A stretch of DNA of 64,000 nt from Actinomadura nitritigenes (GCF_017573545.1 NZ_JAGEOK010000008.1:248001-312000), one strand, 5' to 3'; shown: positions 41,581 through 51,417, numbered from the stretch's first letter. Program-made: numbers and translations. Notes: generated from the letters alone by a model not told the origin.

Positions 41581-43112
41581 AGCGCCACCGCCGCGACCGC
41601 CGTGGCGACGACGAGGCCCGACACCACCGGCACGAACAGGCGTCTGGCCAGGTCGATGACCGACACGCCGCTGACGCCCGCGACGACGATCAGCGACGAC
41701 CAGATGACGAGCGTCCCGCCGCCGGTCCAGCTCGCGCCGTTCTGCGCGATCGCGGCGAGCGTGGCGGGATCGGCGCCCGCCGCGTGCCCGAGCTCCCCGG
41801 CGAGCGACCCGGTGAACGGCAGCCCGGGCCAGCCGTTGCCGTCCAGCCCGATCACCATGCCGATCAGCAGCATCGCGAACGAGGCGAACACCGGCACGTG
41901 CGGGATGTGGTCCTGGACGTGCCCGATCGCGTCCAGCAGCAGCGCGGGGCCCTTCGCGCCGTCCGGCATCCCGAGGATCTCGGCCGAGTAGTCCGACAGG
42001 CCCACGTAGACGAACCCGGCGATCGGGATGACGACGCCCATCGTCCGGAACGCGAACCCGATGCCGTCGGTGAAGTGGTCGGCGCAGCTCTGCAGCCAGT
42101 TCCGGCGGTCCGCGACGACCGCGACGGCGACCAGCGCCAGCGCCGCCGTCCCGCCGACGAGCGGCGCCCCCTGCCCGTCGTCGATGTCGGGGACGAGGGA
42201 GGTGAACCGGCCGAGCAGCATGACGACGAGCAGCACGGCGAACGCCAGCGGCACCGCGACGGCCACGATCCGGGCCCGCGCGCCGGGCCTCGCGGGCTCC
42301 CCGTCCGGACCGGCGGGGCCCGTCGCGGTCAGGGTCGCGGTCGCACCGGAGCCCCCGCCGTCCCCGCCTTCTTCCCCGCCGCCGGACGCCGCGGCGCGGG
42401 CCTCGCCGCGCGTCCCGGCGCGGACGTCGCCGTCCCCGGCGGCGGCGAGGTCCAGGGCGGCGGCCGCCGCCACCACCGGGTCGAGCAGCTTGGTGCGGAC
42501 GTCGCGCAGGTAGGACACGCCGAGCGCGACGACGCCCGCGATGAGCGAGATGATGAGCGCGCGGTCGGCGATCGCCCCCGCGGGCACGTGCGCGCCCTGC
42601 GCGGACAGTCCCGACGCGACGCCCATGATGTAGTCGGAGCTGAGCGCCATGCCCTGCCCCGTGATCGCGATCGCGATGGCGGCGGCGAGCGGCGGCAGCC
42701 CGACCCGGACCGCCGCCGGCAGCAGGATCGCCGCGATCAGCGGCAGCACCGGCGTCGGCCAGAACGACATCGACAGCAGGTAGGTGACGACGGCGAGCAC
42801 CAGGTAGGCCAGGTGCCCGTTGCGGATGAACCGCTGCAGCGGCCGCACCATCATCAGGTCGGCGCCGAGCCCCCGCATGGCGCCGAGCATCGCGGTCACG
42901 ATCGCGATGATGAGGAAGATCGGCAGCAGTTCGCGGGCCGCGACGATCCCGGCGTTGAACACCGCCGCGATCCCGGTCGTGACGCTGCCGCTGTAGACGA
43001 GTGCCGTGACGAACGTCCCGCAGACGGCGAGACCCACGACGTTCTTGCGCGCCACCACGGTGGCGATGAGGGCGGCGAGGCCCAGGAGATAGATCCAATG
43101 CGCAGGCGACAA
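41577..43112 (-). CDS. Large polytopic permease (paralogue of 27933-29651), TTG start
   Basis: 511 residues from TTG 43112 with GGGAGG 9 nt upstream. The N-terminus then aligns exactly with the paralogue (TTG-SPAHWIYL versus GTG-GAAHWVYL), which decides the start; the longer frame to 43220 has unrelated sequence. Shared signatures: MSFWPTPVLPLIAAILLPAA, GQGMALSSDYIMGVASGLSA, GMVIGLDGNGWPGLPFTGSL. A variable charged loop (~225-285) matches the loop of the paralogue in position only. Coupled to the amidase gene. Confidence 0.78.
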   Translation of the reverse strand: MSPAHWIYLLGLAALIATVVARKNVVGLAVCGTFVTALVYSGSVTTGIAAVFNAGIVAARELLPIFLIIAIVTAMLGAMRGLGADLMMVRPLQRFIRNGHLAYLVLAVVTYLLSMSFWPTPVLPLIAAILLPAAVRVGLPPLAAAIAIAITGQGMALSSDYIMGVASGLSAQGAHVPAGAIADRALIISLIAGVVALGVSYLRDVRTKLLDPVVAAAAALDLAAAGDGDVRAGTRGEARAAASGGGEEGGDGGGSGATATLTATGPAGPDGEPARPGARARIVAVAVPLAFAVLLVVMLLGRFTSLVPDIDDGQGAPLVGGTAALALVAVAVVADRRNWLQSCADHFTDGIGFAFRTMGVVIPIAGFVYVGLSDYSAEILGMPDGAKGPALLLDAIGHVQDHIPHVPVFASFAMLLIGMVIGLDGNGWPGLPFTGSLAGELGHAAGADPATLAAIAQNGASWTGGGTLVIWSSLIVVAGVSGVSVIDLARRLFVPVVSGLVVATAVAAVAL

Positions 43113-43345
43113 GGGGCGAAACCTCCCACCTCCCCGGGACGCGGCCGTCCGCGTTCCGTGCACGGGGGTGCCGCGACTCTCCATGATCGGTTGCGCGGAC
43201 CGCAACGGAAGAGCGCACATCGCGGCGGGCCCGCGTTTGTGCAGGCTGCCGAGTCCCGTGTTCCACGCGGTCTCCGCGCGTCACCTTCGCGACATGCGCC
43301 CGTTGTGGTCCGAGGAGCCCCGGTGATCTGCTCCAATGAACTGTT

Positions 43346-46300
43346 GTGCCGCCTGCTTCCTACCGTCTCGTCCGCCGCGCGGGCCCCGCGCGCGCCGTCC
43401 CGCCCGTGCTCGACGAGCGGCAGCGGCGGGTCGTGGAGCACGCGGGCGGGCCGATGCTGGTGCTGGCCGGGCCGGGCACCGGGAAGACCACGACGATCGT
43501 CGAGGCGGTCGTCGACCGGATCGAGAACCGGGGCGTCGACCCCGAACGCGTGCTGGTGCTCACGTTCAGCCGCAAGGCGGCCGGGGAGCTGCGGCAGCGG
43601 ATCACCGGGCGGCTGCACCGCACGACCCGGACGCCGCTGGCGCTGACGTTCCACAGCTACGCCTACGCGCTGCTCCGCCGGGACGCGGTGCTGAACGAGG
43701 AGCCCGCGCCGCGGCTGCTGTCCGGCCCGGAGCAGCTGCTGGAGGTGCGGCGGCTGCTCGAGGGCGAGCTGGCGGACGGCGCGCGGGACTGGCCGGAGCG
43801 GCTGCGGGCGGCGCTCGCGACGCGCGGGTTCGCCGAGGAGCTCCGCGACTTCACGCTGCGGGCCGTCGAGCGGCGGTTCACCCCCGAGGAGCTGGTCGCG
43901 CTCGGACGGATGCGGGGACGCGACGACTGGCCCGCGATCGGCGCGTTCATGGAGCGGTACGTCGAGCGGTTCGCGCTGGACCCCGTCCCCACCTACGACT
44001 ACGGCGAGCTGATCTACATGGCCGCCGGGATGCTCGCCGACGAGGAGGTCCGGATCCGCGAGCGCGACGCCTACGACGTGGTGTTCGTGGACGAGTACCA
44101 GGACACCGACCCCGCGCAGGAGGCGCTTCTGCACCTGCTGGCAGGGGAGGGCCGCGACCTCGTCGTGGTCGGCGACCCCGACCAGTCGATCTACGGGTTC
44201 CGGGGCGCGGACGTGCGCGGGATCCAGGAGTTCCCGAACCGCTTCCTCACGCTGGACGGCCGGCCCGCGCCGGTGGTGGCGCTGCGCACCTGCCGCCGCA
44301 TGGGACCGGAGATCCTGGAGGCGTCCCGGCGGATCGCGCGCCGCCTGCCCGCCGGTTCGGCGGGCGCCGCCGAGCACCGGGCCCTCCTCACGCCGGACGA
44401 GGCCGACGAGGGCGAGGCCGGGTCGGCGCCTTCCGGGGTGAAGGGCCCCTCCGGGTCGTCCGGCGAAGTGCGCGCTGCGTCGTCCGATGAAGTGCGCGCT
44501 GCGTCGTCCAGGAGGGGCGACCCCCCTGGACCCCCCGATGAAGTGCGCGCTGTGATCGCCGACTCGGAGAGCCAGGAGTCGGCGCTGGTCGCGGACGAGC
44601 TGCGGCGCGCGCACCTGCTCGACGGGGTGCCGTGGTCCCGGATGGCGGTGCTGGTGCGCAGCGCGGTCCGGCAGGTCCCGGTGCTGCGGCGGGCGCTGGC
44701 GCAGGCGGGCGTCCCGGTCGTCGTCGCCGGCGACGAGGTGCCGCTGATGCAGGAGCCGGCCGTCCGGCCGTTCCTGGTGCTGCTTCGGGCCGCGCTGAAG
44801 AAGGGCTACCTGGACGAGGTCGTCGCGGAGGACCTGCTCACCGGCCCCCTCGGCGGCGCCGACGCCCTCGCGATGCGGCGCCTCAAGCGCGCCCTGCGCG
44901 ACCTGGAGGAGCTGTCGGGCGGGCAGCGCCCGCTGGGCGAGCTGCTCATCGCGGCCGTGAACGACCCGCGCGAGCTGGTGCTCGTCCACGAGAAGGTGCG
45001 CGCCCCGGCCGAGCGGATCGCGAACCTGATCGACGTGGCGCGGCGCAGCGTCCACGACGGCGGATCCGCGGAGGACGTGCTGTGGGCGGTGTGGGAGGAG
45101 AGCGGGCAGGCGGACGTCCTGCTGGAGCAGAGCGTCAAGGGCGGGACGCGCGGCGCGTCCGCCGACCGGGACCTGGACGCCGTCGTCGCGCTGTTCGACC
45201 ACGCGGCCCGGTTCGTCGACCGGCTGCCGCAGGCGGGCCCGGAGCTGTTCGTCGACGACATCGCCGCGCAGGAGATCGCCGGGGACACGCTCGCCGAGCA
45301 GGCGCCGGAGGGCGAGGCGGTCCGGATCCTCACCGCGCACCGGTCGAAGGGCCTGGAGTGGGACGTCGTCATCGTCGCGGGCGTCCAGGAGGGCGTGTGG
45401 CCGGACGTGCGGCTGCGCGGGTCGCTGCTCGGCGTCGAGGAGCTGATCGAGCACGCGGCGGGCGCGGAGCCCGACGCGGAGGTGGGTTCGGGCGGTGTGC
45501 TGAGCGCGGCGGCCGGCGCGTCCATGGCCGCGAAGATGCTGGACGAGGAGCGCCGGCTCTTCTACGTCGCGGTCACGCGCGCGCGCAAGCGGCTCGTGGT
45601 GACGGCGGTCGGCGGGGACGACACCGAGGAGCGGCCGTCCCGGTTCCTCAACGAGCTGCTGCCCGGCGCGATCGAGCAGTCCCAGCTCGACGAGAAGACC
45701 CGCTGGCTGTCGCTGTCCGCGCTGGTCGCCGACCTGCGGTCGGCGGTGTCGGACCCGACCCGCCCCGAGCCGCTGCGCCGCGCCGCCGCCGGGCACCTCG
45801 CCCGCCTCGCGCGCGCGGGCGTGCGCGGCGCCCGTCCCGAGAACTGGTACGCGATCACCGCGCTGTCGGACCAGGGCCCCGCGTTCGCCGACGACGAGCA
45901 GATCACCATCTCCCCGTCGCAGGTCGAGGCGTTCACCACGTGCGGGCTGCGCTGGCTGCTGGCCGCGGCGGTCGGCGCGCAGGAGGGCGGCCCGAACGAG
46001 TTCAGCACCATGGGCAAGGTCATCCACGCGGTCGCCGAGATGGCGGGCGCCGACGACGGCGTCACCGAGGTGCACGTCGCCGAGCGGCTCGACCAGATCT
46101 GGAACGACCTGGACTTCCGCAGCTCCTGGTACTCCGAGAAGCAGCGCGAGCAGGCCACGGCGATGGTCGACAAGTTCCTCGCCTGGCACCGCGACAACCC
46201 CAACGAGGTCGTCGCGCTGGAGGAGTCGTTCAAGGTCGACCTCGGCCGCGTCGTCATCAAGGGCCGCATCGACCGCGCCGAACGCGACGAGCAGGGCCGC

Positions 46301-46669
46301 GCCGTCATCATCGACATCAAGACCTCCTCCACGGCCGTCCCGAAGGACGACCTGGCCCGGCACCCGCAGCTCGGCGTCTACCAGTACGCGGTGATGCTCG
46401 GCGCGTTCGAGCGGCACGGGCTGATCGAGCCCGGCGGCGCGAAGCTGATCCAGGTCGGCAAGGCCGCGTTCACCGCGAAGGCCCGCGAGCAGGAGCAGCC
46501 GCCGCCCGCCGAGGACGACGACCCGGAGTGGCCCAAGAAGCTGGTCGAGGTCGTCGCGAGCGGGATGGCCGGCGACGTGTTCCAGGCGCGCGCGAACGAC
46601 AAGTGTCGGACGTGTCCCGTACGCTCCTGCTGTCCCGTCCACGACGAGGGCGGACAGGTCGGCGACTAG
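43346..46669 (+). CDS. adnA: AdnA-like UvrD-family helicase-nuclease subunit
   Basis: 1107 residues. Walker A AGPGTGKTTT (41-50), VLTFSRKAAGELRQRI, motif II VVFVDEYQDTDPAQ (~248-261), GDPDQSIYGFRGAD, then HRSKGLEWDVVIVAGVQEG and FYVAVTRARKRL of the helicase core. The C-terminal RecB-like nuclease has GRIDRAERDEQG...IIDIKTSS and the cysteine set CRTCPVRSCC plus an upstream Cys in TTCGLRWLL, resembling AddB-type iron-sulfur nucleases. With the next gene it forms the actinobacterial AdnAB end-resection enzyme. Residues ~350-400 are an in-frame insertion made of DNA repeats. Confidence 0.9.
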   Translation: MPPASYRLVRRAGPARAVPPVLDERQRRVVEHAGGPMLVLAGPGTGKTTTIVEAVVDRIENRGVDPERVLVLTFSRKAAGELRQRITGRLHRTTRTPLALTFHSYAYALLRRDAVLNEEPAPRLLSGPEQLLEVRRLLEGELADGARDWPERLRAALATRGFAEELRDFTLRAVERRFTPEELVALGRMRGRDDWPAIGAFMERYVERFALDPVPTYDYGELIYMAAGMLADEEVRIRERDAYDVVFVDEYQDTDPAQEALLHLLAGEGRDLVVVGDPDQSIYGFRGADVRGIQEFPNRFLTLDGRPAPVVALRTCRRMGPEILEASRRIARRLPAGSAGAAEHRALLTPDEADEGEAGSAPSGVKGPSGSSGEVRAASSDEVRAASSRRGDPPGPPDEVRAVIADSESQESALVADELRRAHLLDGVPWSRMAVLVRSAVRQVPVLRRALAQAGVPVVVAGDEVPLMQEPAVRPFLVLLRAALKKGYLDEVVAEDLLTGPLGGADALAMRRLKRALRDLEELSGGQRPLGELLIAAVNDPRELVLVHEKVRAPAERIANLIDVARRSVHDGGSAEDVLWAVWEESGQADVLLEQSVKGGTRGASADRDLDAVVALFDHAARFVDRLPQAGPELFVDDIAAQEIAGDTLAEQAPEGEAVRILTAHRSKGLEWDVVIVAGVQEGVWPDVRLRGSLLGVEELIEHAAGAEPDAEVGSGGVLSAAAGASMAAKMLDEERRLFYVAVTRARKRLVVTAVGGDDTEERPSRFLNELLPGAIEQSQLDEKTRWLSLSALVADLRSAVSDPTRPEPLRRAAAGHLARLARAGVRGARPENWYAITALSDQGPAFADDEQITISPSQVEAFTTCGLRWLLAAAVGAQEGGPNEFSTMGKVIHAVAEMAGADDGVTEVHVAERLDQIWNDLDFRSSWYSEKQREQATAMVDKFLAWHRDNPNEVVALEESFKVDLGRVVIKGRIDRAERDEQGRAVIIDIKTSSTAVPKDDLARHPQLGVYQYAVMLGAFERHGLIEPGGAKLIQVGKAAFTAKAREQEQPPPAEDDDPEWPKKLVEVVASGMAGDVFQARANDKCRTCPVRSCCPVHDEGGQVGD
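44463..44552 (+). repeat. Repeat cluster with imperfect palindrome inserted in frame in adnA
   Basis: gaagtgcgcgctgcgtcgtc begins at 44465 and 44489 (24-bp period); a third partial copy gaagtgcgcgctg is at 44540-44552. Between copies two and three lies ccaggaggggcgaccccc and a C-rich run that folds back (ccagg with cctgg). The three copies are preceded by similar cgat/cggc contexts. It encodes EVRAASSDEVRAASSRRGDP and no recognisable helicase motif. Confidence 0.75.
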
Positions 46670-46741
46670 GATCCGACGGAATCGGGCGGGAGGCGTCGGG
46701 AGGCCGTCCCCCCATGCGACGACGAGCTCGGGGGGAGCGAG

Positions 46742-49700
46742 GTGATCACGCCGGGAGAGCTGGCCCGGCTGCTGGAGATCCCGGAGCCGACCGAGGAGCA
46801 GGCCCGGGTGATCGAGGCCCCCATGGCGCCGATGGCGGTGATCGCGGGCGCCGGGTCCGGCAAGAGCGAGACGATGGCCGCGCGGGTGGTGTGGCTGGTC
46901 GCGAACGGGTTCGTCCGGCCCGAGCGCGTCCTCGGCCTGACCTTCACCCGCAAGGCCGCCGCCGAGCTCGGCGTGCGCGTTCGCAAGCGGCTCGACAAGC
47001 TGCGCGAGGTGCTGCCGGGCGACGAGCTGGAGCGGCTCGGCGGCGAGGCGCTGTTCGACGGCGAGCCGATGGTGTCGACGTACCACTCGTACGCCGCCCG
47101 GCTGTTCGGCGACCACGCGCTGCGCGAGGCCCTCGAACCGACGATGCGGCTGATCTCCCCGGCGGTCGCGTGGCAGATCTGCTCCCGGGTCGTCGACGCC
47201 TACGACGGCCCGATGGACCGCATCGAATGGCAGCCCGACACCGTCACCAAGGCCGTGATGGAGCTGTCCGGCGACCTCGCCGAGCACCTGCGCACCGCCG
47301 ACGACGTCCGGAAGGTCGGGGCGTGGCTGGACGAGCGGTTCGCGGCGCTGCGCAAGCCGCTGAAGGCGCAGCGCGACATCCTCGCCCGGCAGGCCGTCCG
47401 CGAGCAGCTGATGCCGCTGATCGAGAAGTACGGGCGGGCGAAGGCCGACCGGGAGGTCATCGACCACGGCGACCAGATGGCGCTCGCCGCGCGGATCGCC
47501 TACAAGCACCCCGAGGTCGGGATGATCGAGCGGTCCCGGTTCTCCGTGGTGCTGCTCGACGAGTACCAGGACACCAGCCAGGCGCAGCTCGTCCTGCTGA
47601 AGTCGCTGTTCGCGGGCGGGCACCCGGTGACGGCCGTCGGCGACCCGTGCCAGTCGATCTACGGGTGGCGCGGCGCGAGCGCCGGGAACCTGCTGCGCTT
47701 CGCCCACGACTTCCCCGCCCAGCCCGGTGCGGGGGACCGGCGGCCGGTGCCGGCGCCGGTGGTGCAGCTCAGCCGGTCGTTCCGCAACGGCGAGCAGATC
47801 CTGGAGGCCGCCGCCAGGATCCAGGAGGAGCTGCGCGCGGAGACGAAGGCGGTGCCGCGGCTCGTCCCCGGCGCCGGGCGCGAGGGGCGCGGCCGCGTCG
47901 AGTGCGCGCTGTTCGCCACCGTCGAGGACGAGGCCGACCGGATCGCCGGGCGCATCGCCGGGCTCATGGCGGGGGACCCGGCGGTCGCGCCGGACGGCGG
48001 CGCGCAGGCCGAGCCGCTCCGGTACTCCGACGTCGCCGTCCTCGCCCGGAAGCGGTCGCAGTTCCCGCTGATCCGCCGCGCGCTGGAGGCCCGCGGCATC
48101 CCCGTCGAGGTCGTCGGGCTCGGCGGGCTGCTGACCGTCCCCGAGGTGCAGGACGTCGTCGCGACCCTCCGCGTCATGCACGACCCGACCGCGGGCGCGT
48201 CGCTGGCCCGGCTGCTCACGGGCCCGCGCTGGCGCCTCGGCCCCCGCGACCTCGTCGCGCTCGGACGCCGCGCGCGGGCGCTGGCGCAGGAGGCCGCCCG
48301 CGACGTCACCCCGCCCGAGCGCGGCGGGGACGACCCGCCCTCCGACGGCGACCCGGACGGTCGGGCCGCCCCGGACGGTCGGGCCGCCCCGGACGGCGCG
48401 GCGGAGCCGGACGCGGCGGACGACCCGCTCCGGCAGCTCGTCAGCGAGCTGAACCAGGAGACCGGAAGCCTCGTCGACGCGCTCGACGACCTCGGCGCGC
48501 CCGAGGCGTACTCGCCCGAGGGGTACGGGCGGCTGCGGCGGCTGCGCGACGAGCTGCGGGGGCTGCGGAGCCAGGTCGGGCTGCCGCTGCCCGACCTGGT
48601 CAACGAGGTCGAGCGCGCCCTCGGCCTGGACATCGAGGTCGCCGCCCGGTCCGGCCTCGACCCCGTCACCGCCCGCGCCGACCTCGACGCGTTCATCGAC
48701 GCCGCCGCCACCTTCGCGGGCGACGCCGAGGACCCGACGCTCGGCGCGTTCCTCGCCTACCTGAAGGCCGCCGAGAGCGAGGAGTTCGGGCTGGAGGCGG
48801 GCCGCGTCGGCGAGACCGACAGCGTCAAGCTGCTGACCGTCCACGCGTCCAAGGGCCTGGAATGGCCGGTCGTCGTCGTGCCGGGCCTGTCGTACGTGCC
48901 GCAGAAGAACGGCGGCCCCGCGAAGGGCTCGATCTTCCCGTCGCCGCCGCAGAACGCGACCCGCTGGACCGCGAACCCGCGCGTCCTGCCGTTCATGCTG
49001 CGCGGCGACCGCGCCGACCTGCCGCCGCTGAACGGCCTGGAGAAGGACGACCTCGCCGCGTTCGACCAGGCGTGCTCCGAACGCGACCTGCGCGAGGAGC
49101 GGCGCCTCGCGTACGTCGCCGTGACGCGCGCGTCCGGCCTGCTCATCACCACCGGGTACTGGTGGGGGTCGTCGGGGCGCCCGCTCGGCCCGTCGCCGTT
49201 CCTGGAGGAGGTCCGCGCGGTCTGCCTGGCCGGCGCCGGGACGGTCGCCGTCTGGGCCGACCCGCCCGAGGAGGGCGAGACGAACCCGCTGCTCGCCGAC
49301 CCCGAGGAGGCGCAGTGGCCGGTCCCGCCCGGCGAGCGCGGCAGGACCGACGCGTCCGCCCGCGAACGCTACGAGGCCGTCGTCGAGGCCGCCCGCATGG
49401 TCGAGGACGCCACGGCCGGACGGAACCGGCTGTGGGCCGGCGACGAGGGACTGTCCGACGCCGACCGCGGCCGCATGACCGCCTGGGCGCGCGACGTCGA
49501 ACTCCTCCTCGCCGAGCGCGACCGGGGCCGCGGCGGCGACGGCCTCCTCGTCGAGCTGCCCGCGCACCTGTCGGTGTCGTCGCTGGTCTCGCTCGCCCGC
49601 GACCCCGCGGCGCTGGCCCGGCAGATCCGCCGCCCGATGCCGCGCCCGCCCGCGCCCTACGCGCGGCGCGGCACCGCGTTCCACGCCTGGCTGGAGGGCC

Positions 49701-50152
49701 GCTGGGGGCAGCAGCGCCTCCTCGACCCGGACGAGCTGCCCGGCGCCGCCGACGAGGGCGCCGCCGACGACTCCCACCTGCTCCGCCTTCAGGAGCGGTT
49801 CGAGGAGTCGGAGTGGGCGGCCCGCGAACCCCTCGACATCGAGGTCCCGTTCGAGACCGTCATCGGCGACCGGCTGGTCCGCGGCCGGATGGACGCGGTG
49901 TTCCGGCGGCGCGGCGGCGGCTACGAGGTCGTCGACTGGAAGACCGGCCGCCCGCCGTCCGGCGACGACGCCCGCTTCGCCGCCGTGCAGCTCGCCGCGT
50001 ACCGGCTCGCGTGGGCGGAGCTCGCGGGCGTGGAGGTCGGCCAGGTCAGCGCCGCGTTCCACTACGTCGCCGCGAACACCACCGTCCGGCCGGCGGATCT
50101 GCTGGACGCCGCCGGCCTCGCCGCCCTCCTCGACTCCGTCCCCGCCGCCTGA
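46742..50152 (+). CDS. adnB: AdnB-like UvrD-family helicase-nuclease subunit
   Basis: 1136 residues, GTG with GGGGGAGCGAG upstream, 72 nt after adnA. Walker A IAGAGSGKSET (34-44), GLTFTRKAAAELGVRVRKRL, motif II VVLLDEYQDTSQAQLVLL, GDPCQSIYGWRGASAGNLL, then TVHASKGLEWPVVVVPGLSY and YVAVTRASGLL. The C-terminal nuclease domain has RGTAFHAWLEGRWG, RGRMDAVFRR and YEVVDWKTGRPP. It is the intact motor and nuclease partner in AdnAB, which processes double-strand breaks for recombination. A linker (~530-560) contains 18-bp DNA repeats. Confidence 0.92.
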   Translation: MITPGELARLLEIPEPTEEQARVIEAPMAPMAVIAGAGSGKSETMAARVVWLVANGFVRPERVLGLTFTRKAAAELGVRVRKRLDKLREVLPGDELERLGGEALFDGEPMVSTYHSYAARLFGDHALREALEPTMRLISPAVAWQICSRVVDAYDGPMDRIEWQPDTVTKAVMELSGDLAEHLRTADDVRKVGAWLDERFAALRKPLKAQRDILARQAVREQLMPLIEKYGRAKADREVIDHGDQMALAARIAYKHPEVGMIERSRFSVVLLDEYQDTSQAQLVLLKSLFAGGHPVTAVGDPCQSIYGWRGASAGNLLRFAHDFPAQPGAGDRRPVPAPVVQLSRSFRNGEQILEAAARIQEELRAETKAVPRLVPGAGREGRGRVECALFATVEDEADRIAGRIAGLMAGDPAVAPDGGAQAEPLRYSDVAVLARKRSQFPLIRRALEARGIPVEVVGLGGLLTVPEVQDVVATLRVMHDPTAGASLARLLTGPRWRLGPRDLVALGRRARALAQEAARDVTPPERGGDDPPSDGDPDGRAAPDGRAAPDGAAEPDAADDPLRQLVSELNQETGSLVDALDDLGAPEAYSPEGYGRLRRLRDELRGLRSQVGLPLPDLVNEVERALGLDIEVAARSGLDPVTARADLDAFIDAAATFAGDAEDPTLGAFLAYLKAAESEEFGLEAGRVGETDSVKLLTVHASKGLEWPVVVVPGLSYVPQKNGGPAKGSIFPSPPQNATRWTANPRVLPFMLRGDRADLPPLNGLEKDDLAAFDQACSERDLREERRLAYVAVTRASGLLITTGYWWGSSGRPLGPSPFLEEVRAVCLAGAGTVAVWADPPEEGETNPLLADPEEAQWPVPPGERGRTDASARERYEAVVEAARMVEDATAGRNRLWAGDEGLSDADRGRMTAWARDVELLLAERDRGRGGDGLLVELPAHLSVSSLVSLARDPAALARQIRRPMPRPPAPYARRGTAFHAWLEGRWGQQRLLDPDELPGAADEGAADDSHLLRLQERFEESEWAAREPLDIEVPFETVIGDRLVRGRMDAVFRRRGGGYEVVDWKTGRPPSGDDARFAAVQLAAYRLAWAELAGVEVGQVSAAFHYVAANTTVRPADLLDAAGLAALLDSVPAA
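48353..48396 (+). repeat. 18-bp tandem repeat in the adnB linker
   Basis: ccggacggtcgggccgcc at 48353-48370 and 48371-48388 is perfect; a third copy begins at 48389 and decays. It encodes repeated PDGRAA and so varies linker length in frame. Confidence 0.8.
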
Positions 50153-50258
50153 CCGCCGGACGGCGCGTGCTTACCGTCCGTCAGTGAAAGGTGTCACTGC
50201 CCCTGTTCACCGAACCGCGTTTCAGAGATGATCCGGGGAACGCATCCAGGGAGGCGAC

Positions 50259-51038
50259 GTGACGGTGTTCCATGACGAGAAGGTCGTACGGGAGTTCTCC
50301 AAGCAGGCGGCCGGGTTCGCGGACCCGCGGCTGAACGCCGCGTTCACCCGGCATCTCGACGACCTCGTCCGGTTCATGGACCCGGAGCTCGACCTGGACG
50401 ACAACGTCCTGGAGGTCGCGGCCGGCACCGCCCTGGTGTCCCGGGCGATCGCGCACCGCGTGCGGCACGTCACCGCCCTCGACCTCACCCCGGCGATGCT
50501 CGCCGAGGGCAAGCGGGAGGCCGACCGGCAGGGCGTCACCAACGTCACCTTCACCCGCGGCGACGCCGCCGCGCTGCCCTACCTCGACCGGACGTTCACC
50601 CTCGTCGTGACGCGCTTCTCCCTGCACCAGGCCGCCGACCCGGAGGCCGTCGTGAAGGAGATGGCCCGGGTCAGCCGGCCCGGCGCCGCGCTGATCATCG
50701 CCGACCTCGTCCGCCCGGAGGGCCTGGCCGGCGACCCGGACCGGATCGAGCGGCTCCGCGACCCGTCGCACGGCACCGTGCTCACCGCGGAGCGGATCGC
50801 GGACCTCGTCACCGCGGCGGGCGCCGAGGTGAAGCGGACGCGGTCGGTCGACGTCGTCCGCCCGCTGGAGCCGTGGCTGGAGCTGTCGCGGACGCCCGCG
50901 GACGCCGCCGAGCGGATCCGCCGCGAGCTGGAGGACGAGCTCTCCGGCGGTCCGGCCACCGGCATGCGGCCGAGCCGCGAGGACGGCGAGCTGCACTTCA
51001 CGCACACCTACCTGTTCCACCACGCCAGCGCCGGTTGA
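50259..51038 (+). CDS. Class I SAM-dependent methyltransferase (UbiE/Methyltransf_11 type)
   Basis: 259 residues, GTG with AGGGAGGCGAC upstream. Motif I NVLEVAAGTALVSRAIAHRV, VTALDLTPAMLAEGK, motif II/III DRTFTLVVTRFSLHQAADPE and SRPGAALIIADLVRPEG. The substrate may be a small molecule or quinone. No operon partner is obvious; the next small gene starts 73 nt later. Confidence 0.82.
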   Translation: MTVFHDEKVVREFSKQAAGFADPRLNAAFTRHLDDLVRFMDPELDLDDNVLEVAAGTALVSRAIAHRVRHVTALDLTPAMLAEGKREADRQGVTNVTFTRGDAAALPYLDRTFTLVVTRFSLHQAADPEAVVKEMARVSRPGAALIIADLVRPEGLAGDPDRIERLRDPSHGTVLTAERIADLVTAAGAEVKRTRSVDVVRPLEPWLELSRTPADAAERIRRELEDELSGGPATGMRPSREDGELHFTHTYLFHHASAG

Positions 51039-51111
51039 TTCGACCGTTTCGCCGGAATGTTTTCGAGCGAATGTTCGACGTGCCTCGCTCATGTGTTCTA
51101 TCTTGTCGACC

Positions 51112-51417
51112 ATGGGTTCCAGCACCGCGCGTTCCCTCGACCGCGAGCCGGCCGCGCTGGCGATGCGCATCGGGGTCGTGGCCGCCGAGGCCGCGCTCGC
51201 GACGTTCGCCCGCAACCTCGACCTCGACGACCTGGAGGACGGCATCGACTTCCAGGGCGCCATCGGCCCCGCCGAGTGGCCGGTGTTCTCGCTGGTCATC
51301 GACACCCTCGCGGAGGCGGGCCCGGGCGACCGCCGCACCCTCGACGAGCGCCGCGCCGACGCCCTCAACGACCTCGCCCGCATCTGCATGGCCGCCAAGA
51401 ACCGCGGCGCCGCCTGA
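51112..51417 (+). CDS. Small protein of unknown function
   Basis: 101 residues from ATG 51112 (ATG 51091 is also open). Predicted mostly helical: ALAMRIGVVAAEAALATFAR, then DLEDGIDFQGAIG and DERRADALNDLARICMAAKN. No membrane segment, Cys pair or catalytic motif. Codon usage is typical of the neighbours, so it is probably real. I do not recognise it. Confidence 0.55.
   Translation: MGSSTARSLDREPAALAMRIGVVAAEAALATFARNLDLDDLEDGIDFQGAIGPAEWPVFSLVIDTLAEAGPGDRRTLDERRADALNDLARICMAAKNRGAA

Noticed and set aside
44391..44560. Minus-strand repeated peptide (SAHFIG units) as a novel repeat protein
   Set aside because: It is the antisense reading of the DNA repeats inserted in adnA, inside a long shadow frame.
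42896..50062. A 2388-residue minus-strand open frame across adnA, adnB and the permease
   Set aside because: It is the antisense shadow of highly GC-biased coding DNA; its translation is Arg/Gly/Ala/Leu-rich without domains, and the plus strand encodes intact helicase-nuclease proteins.
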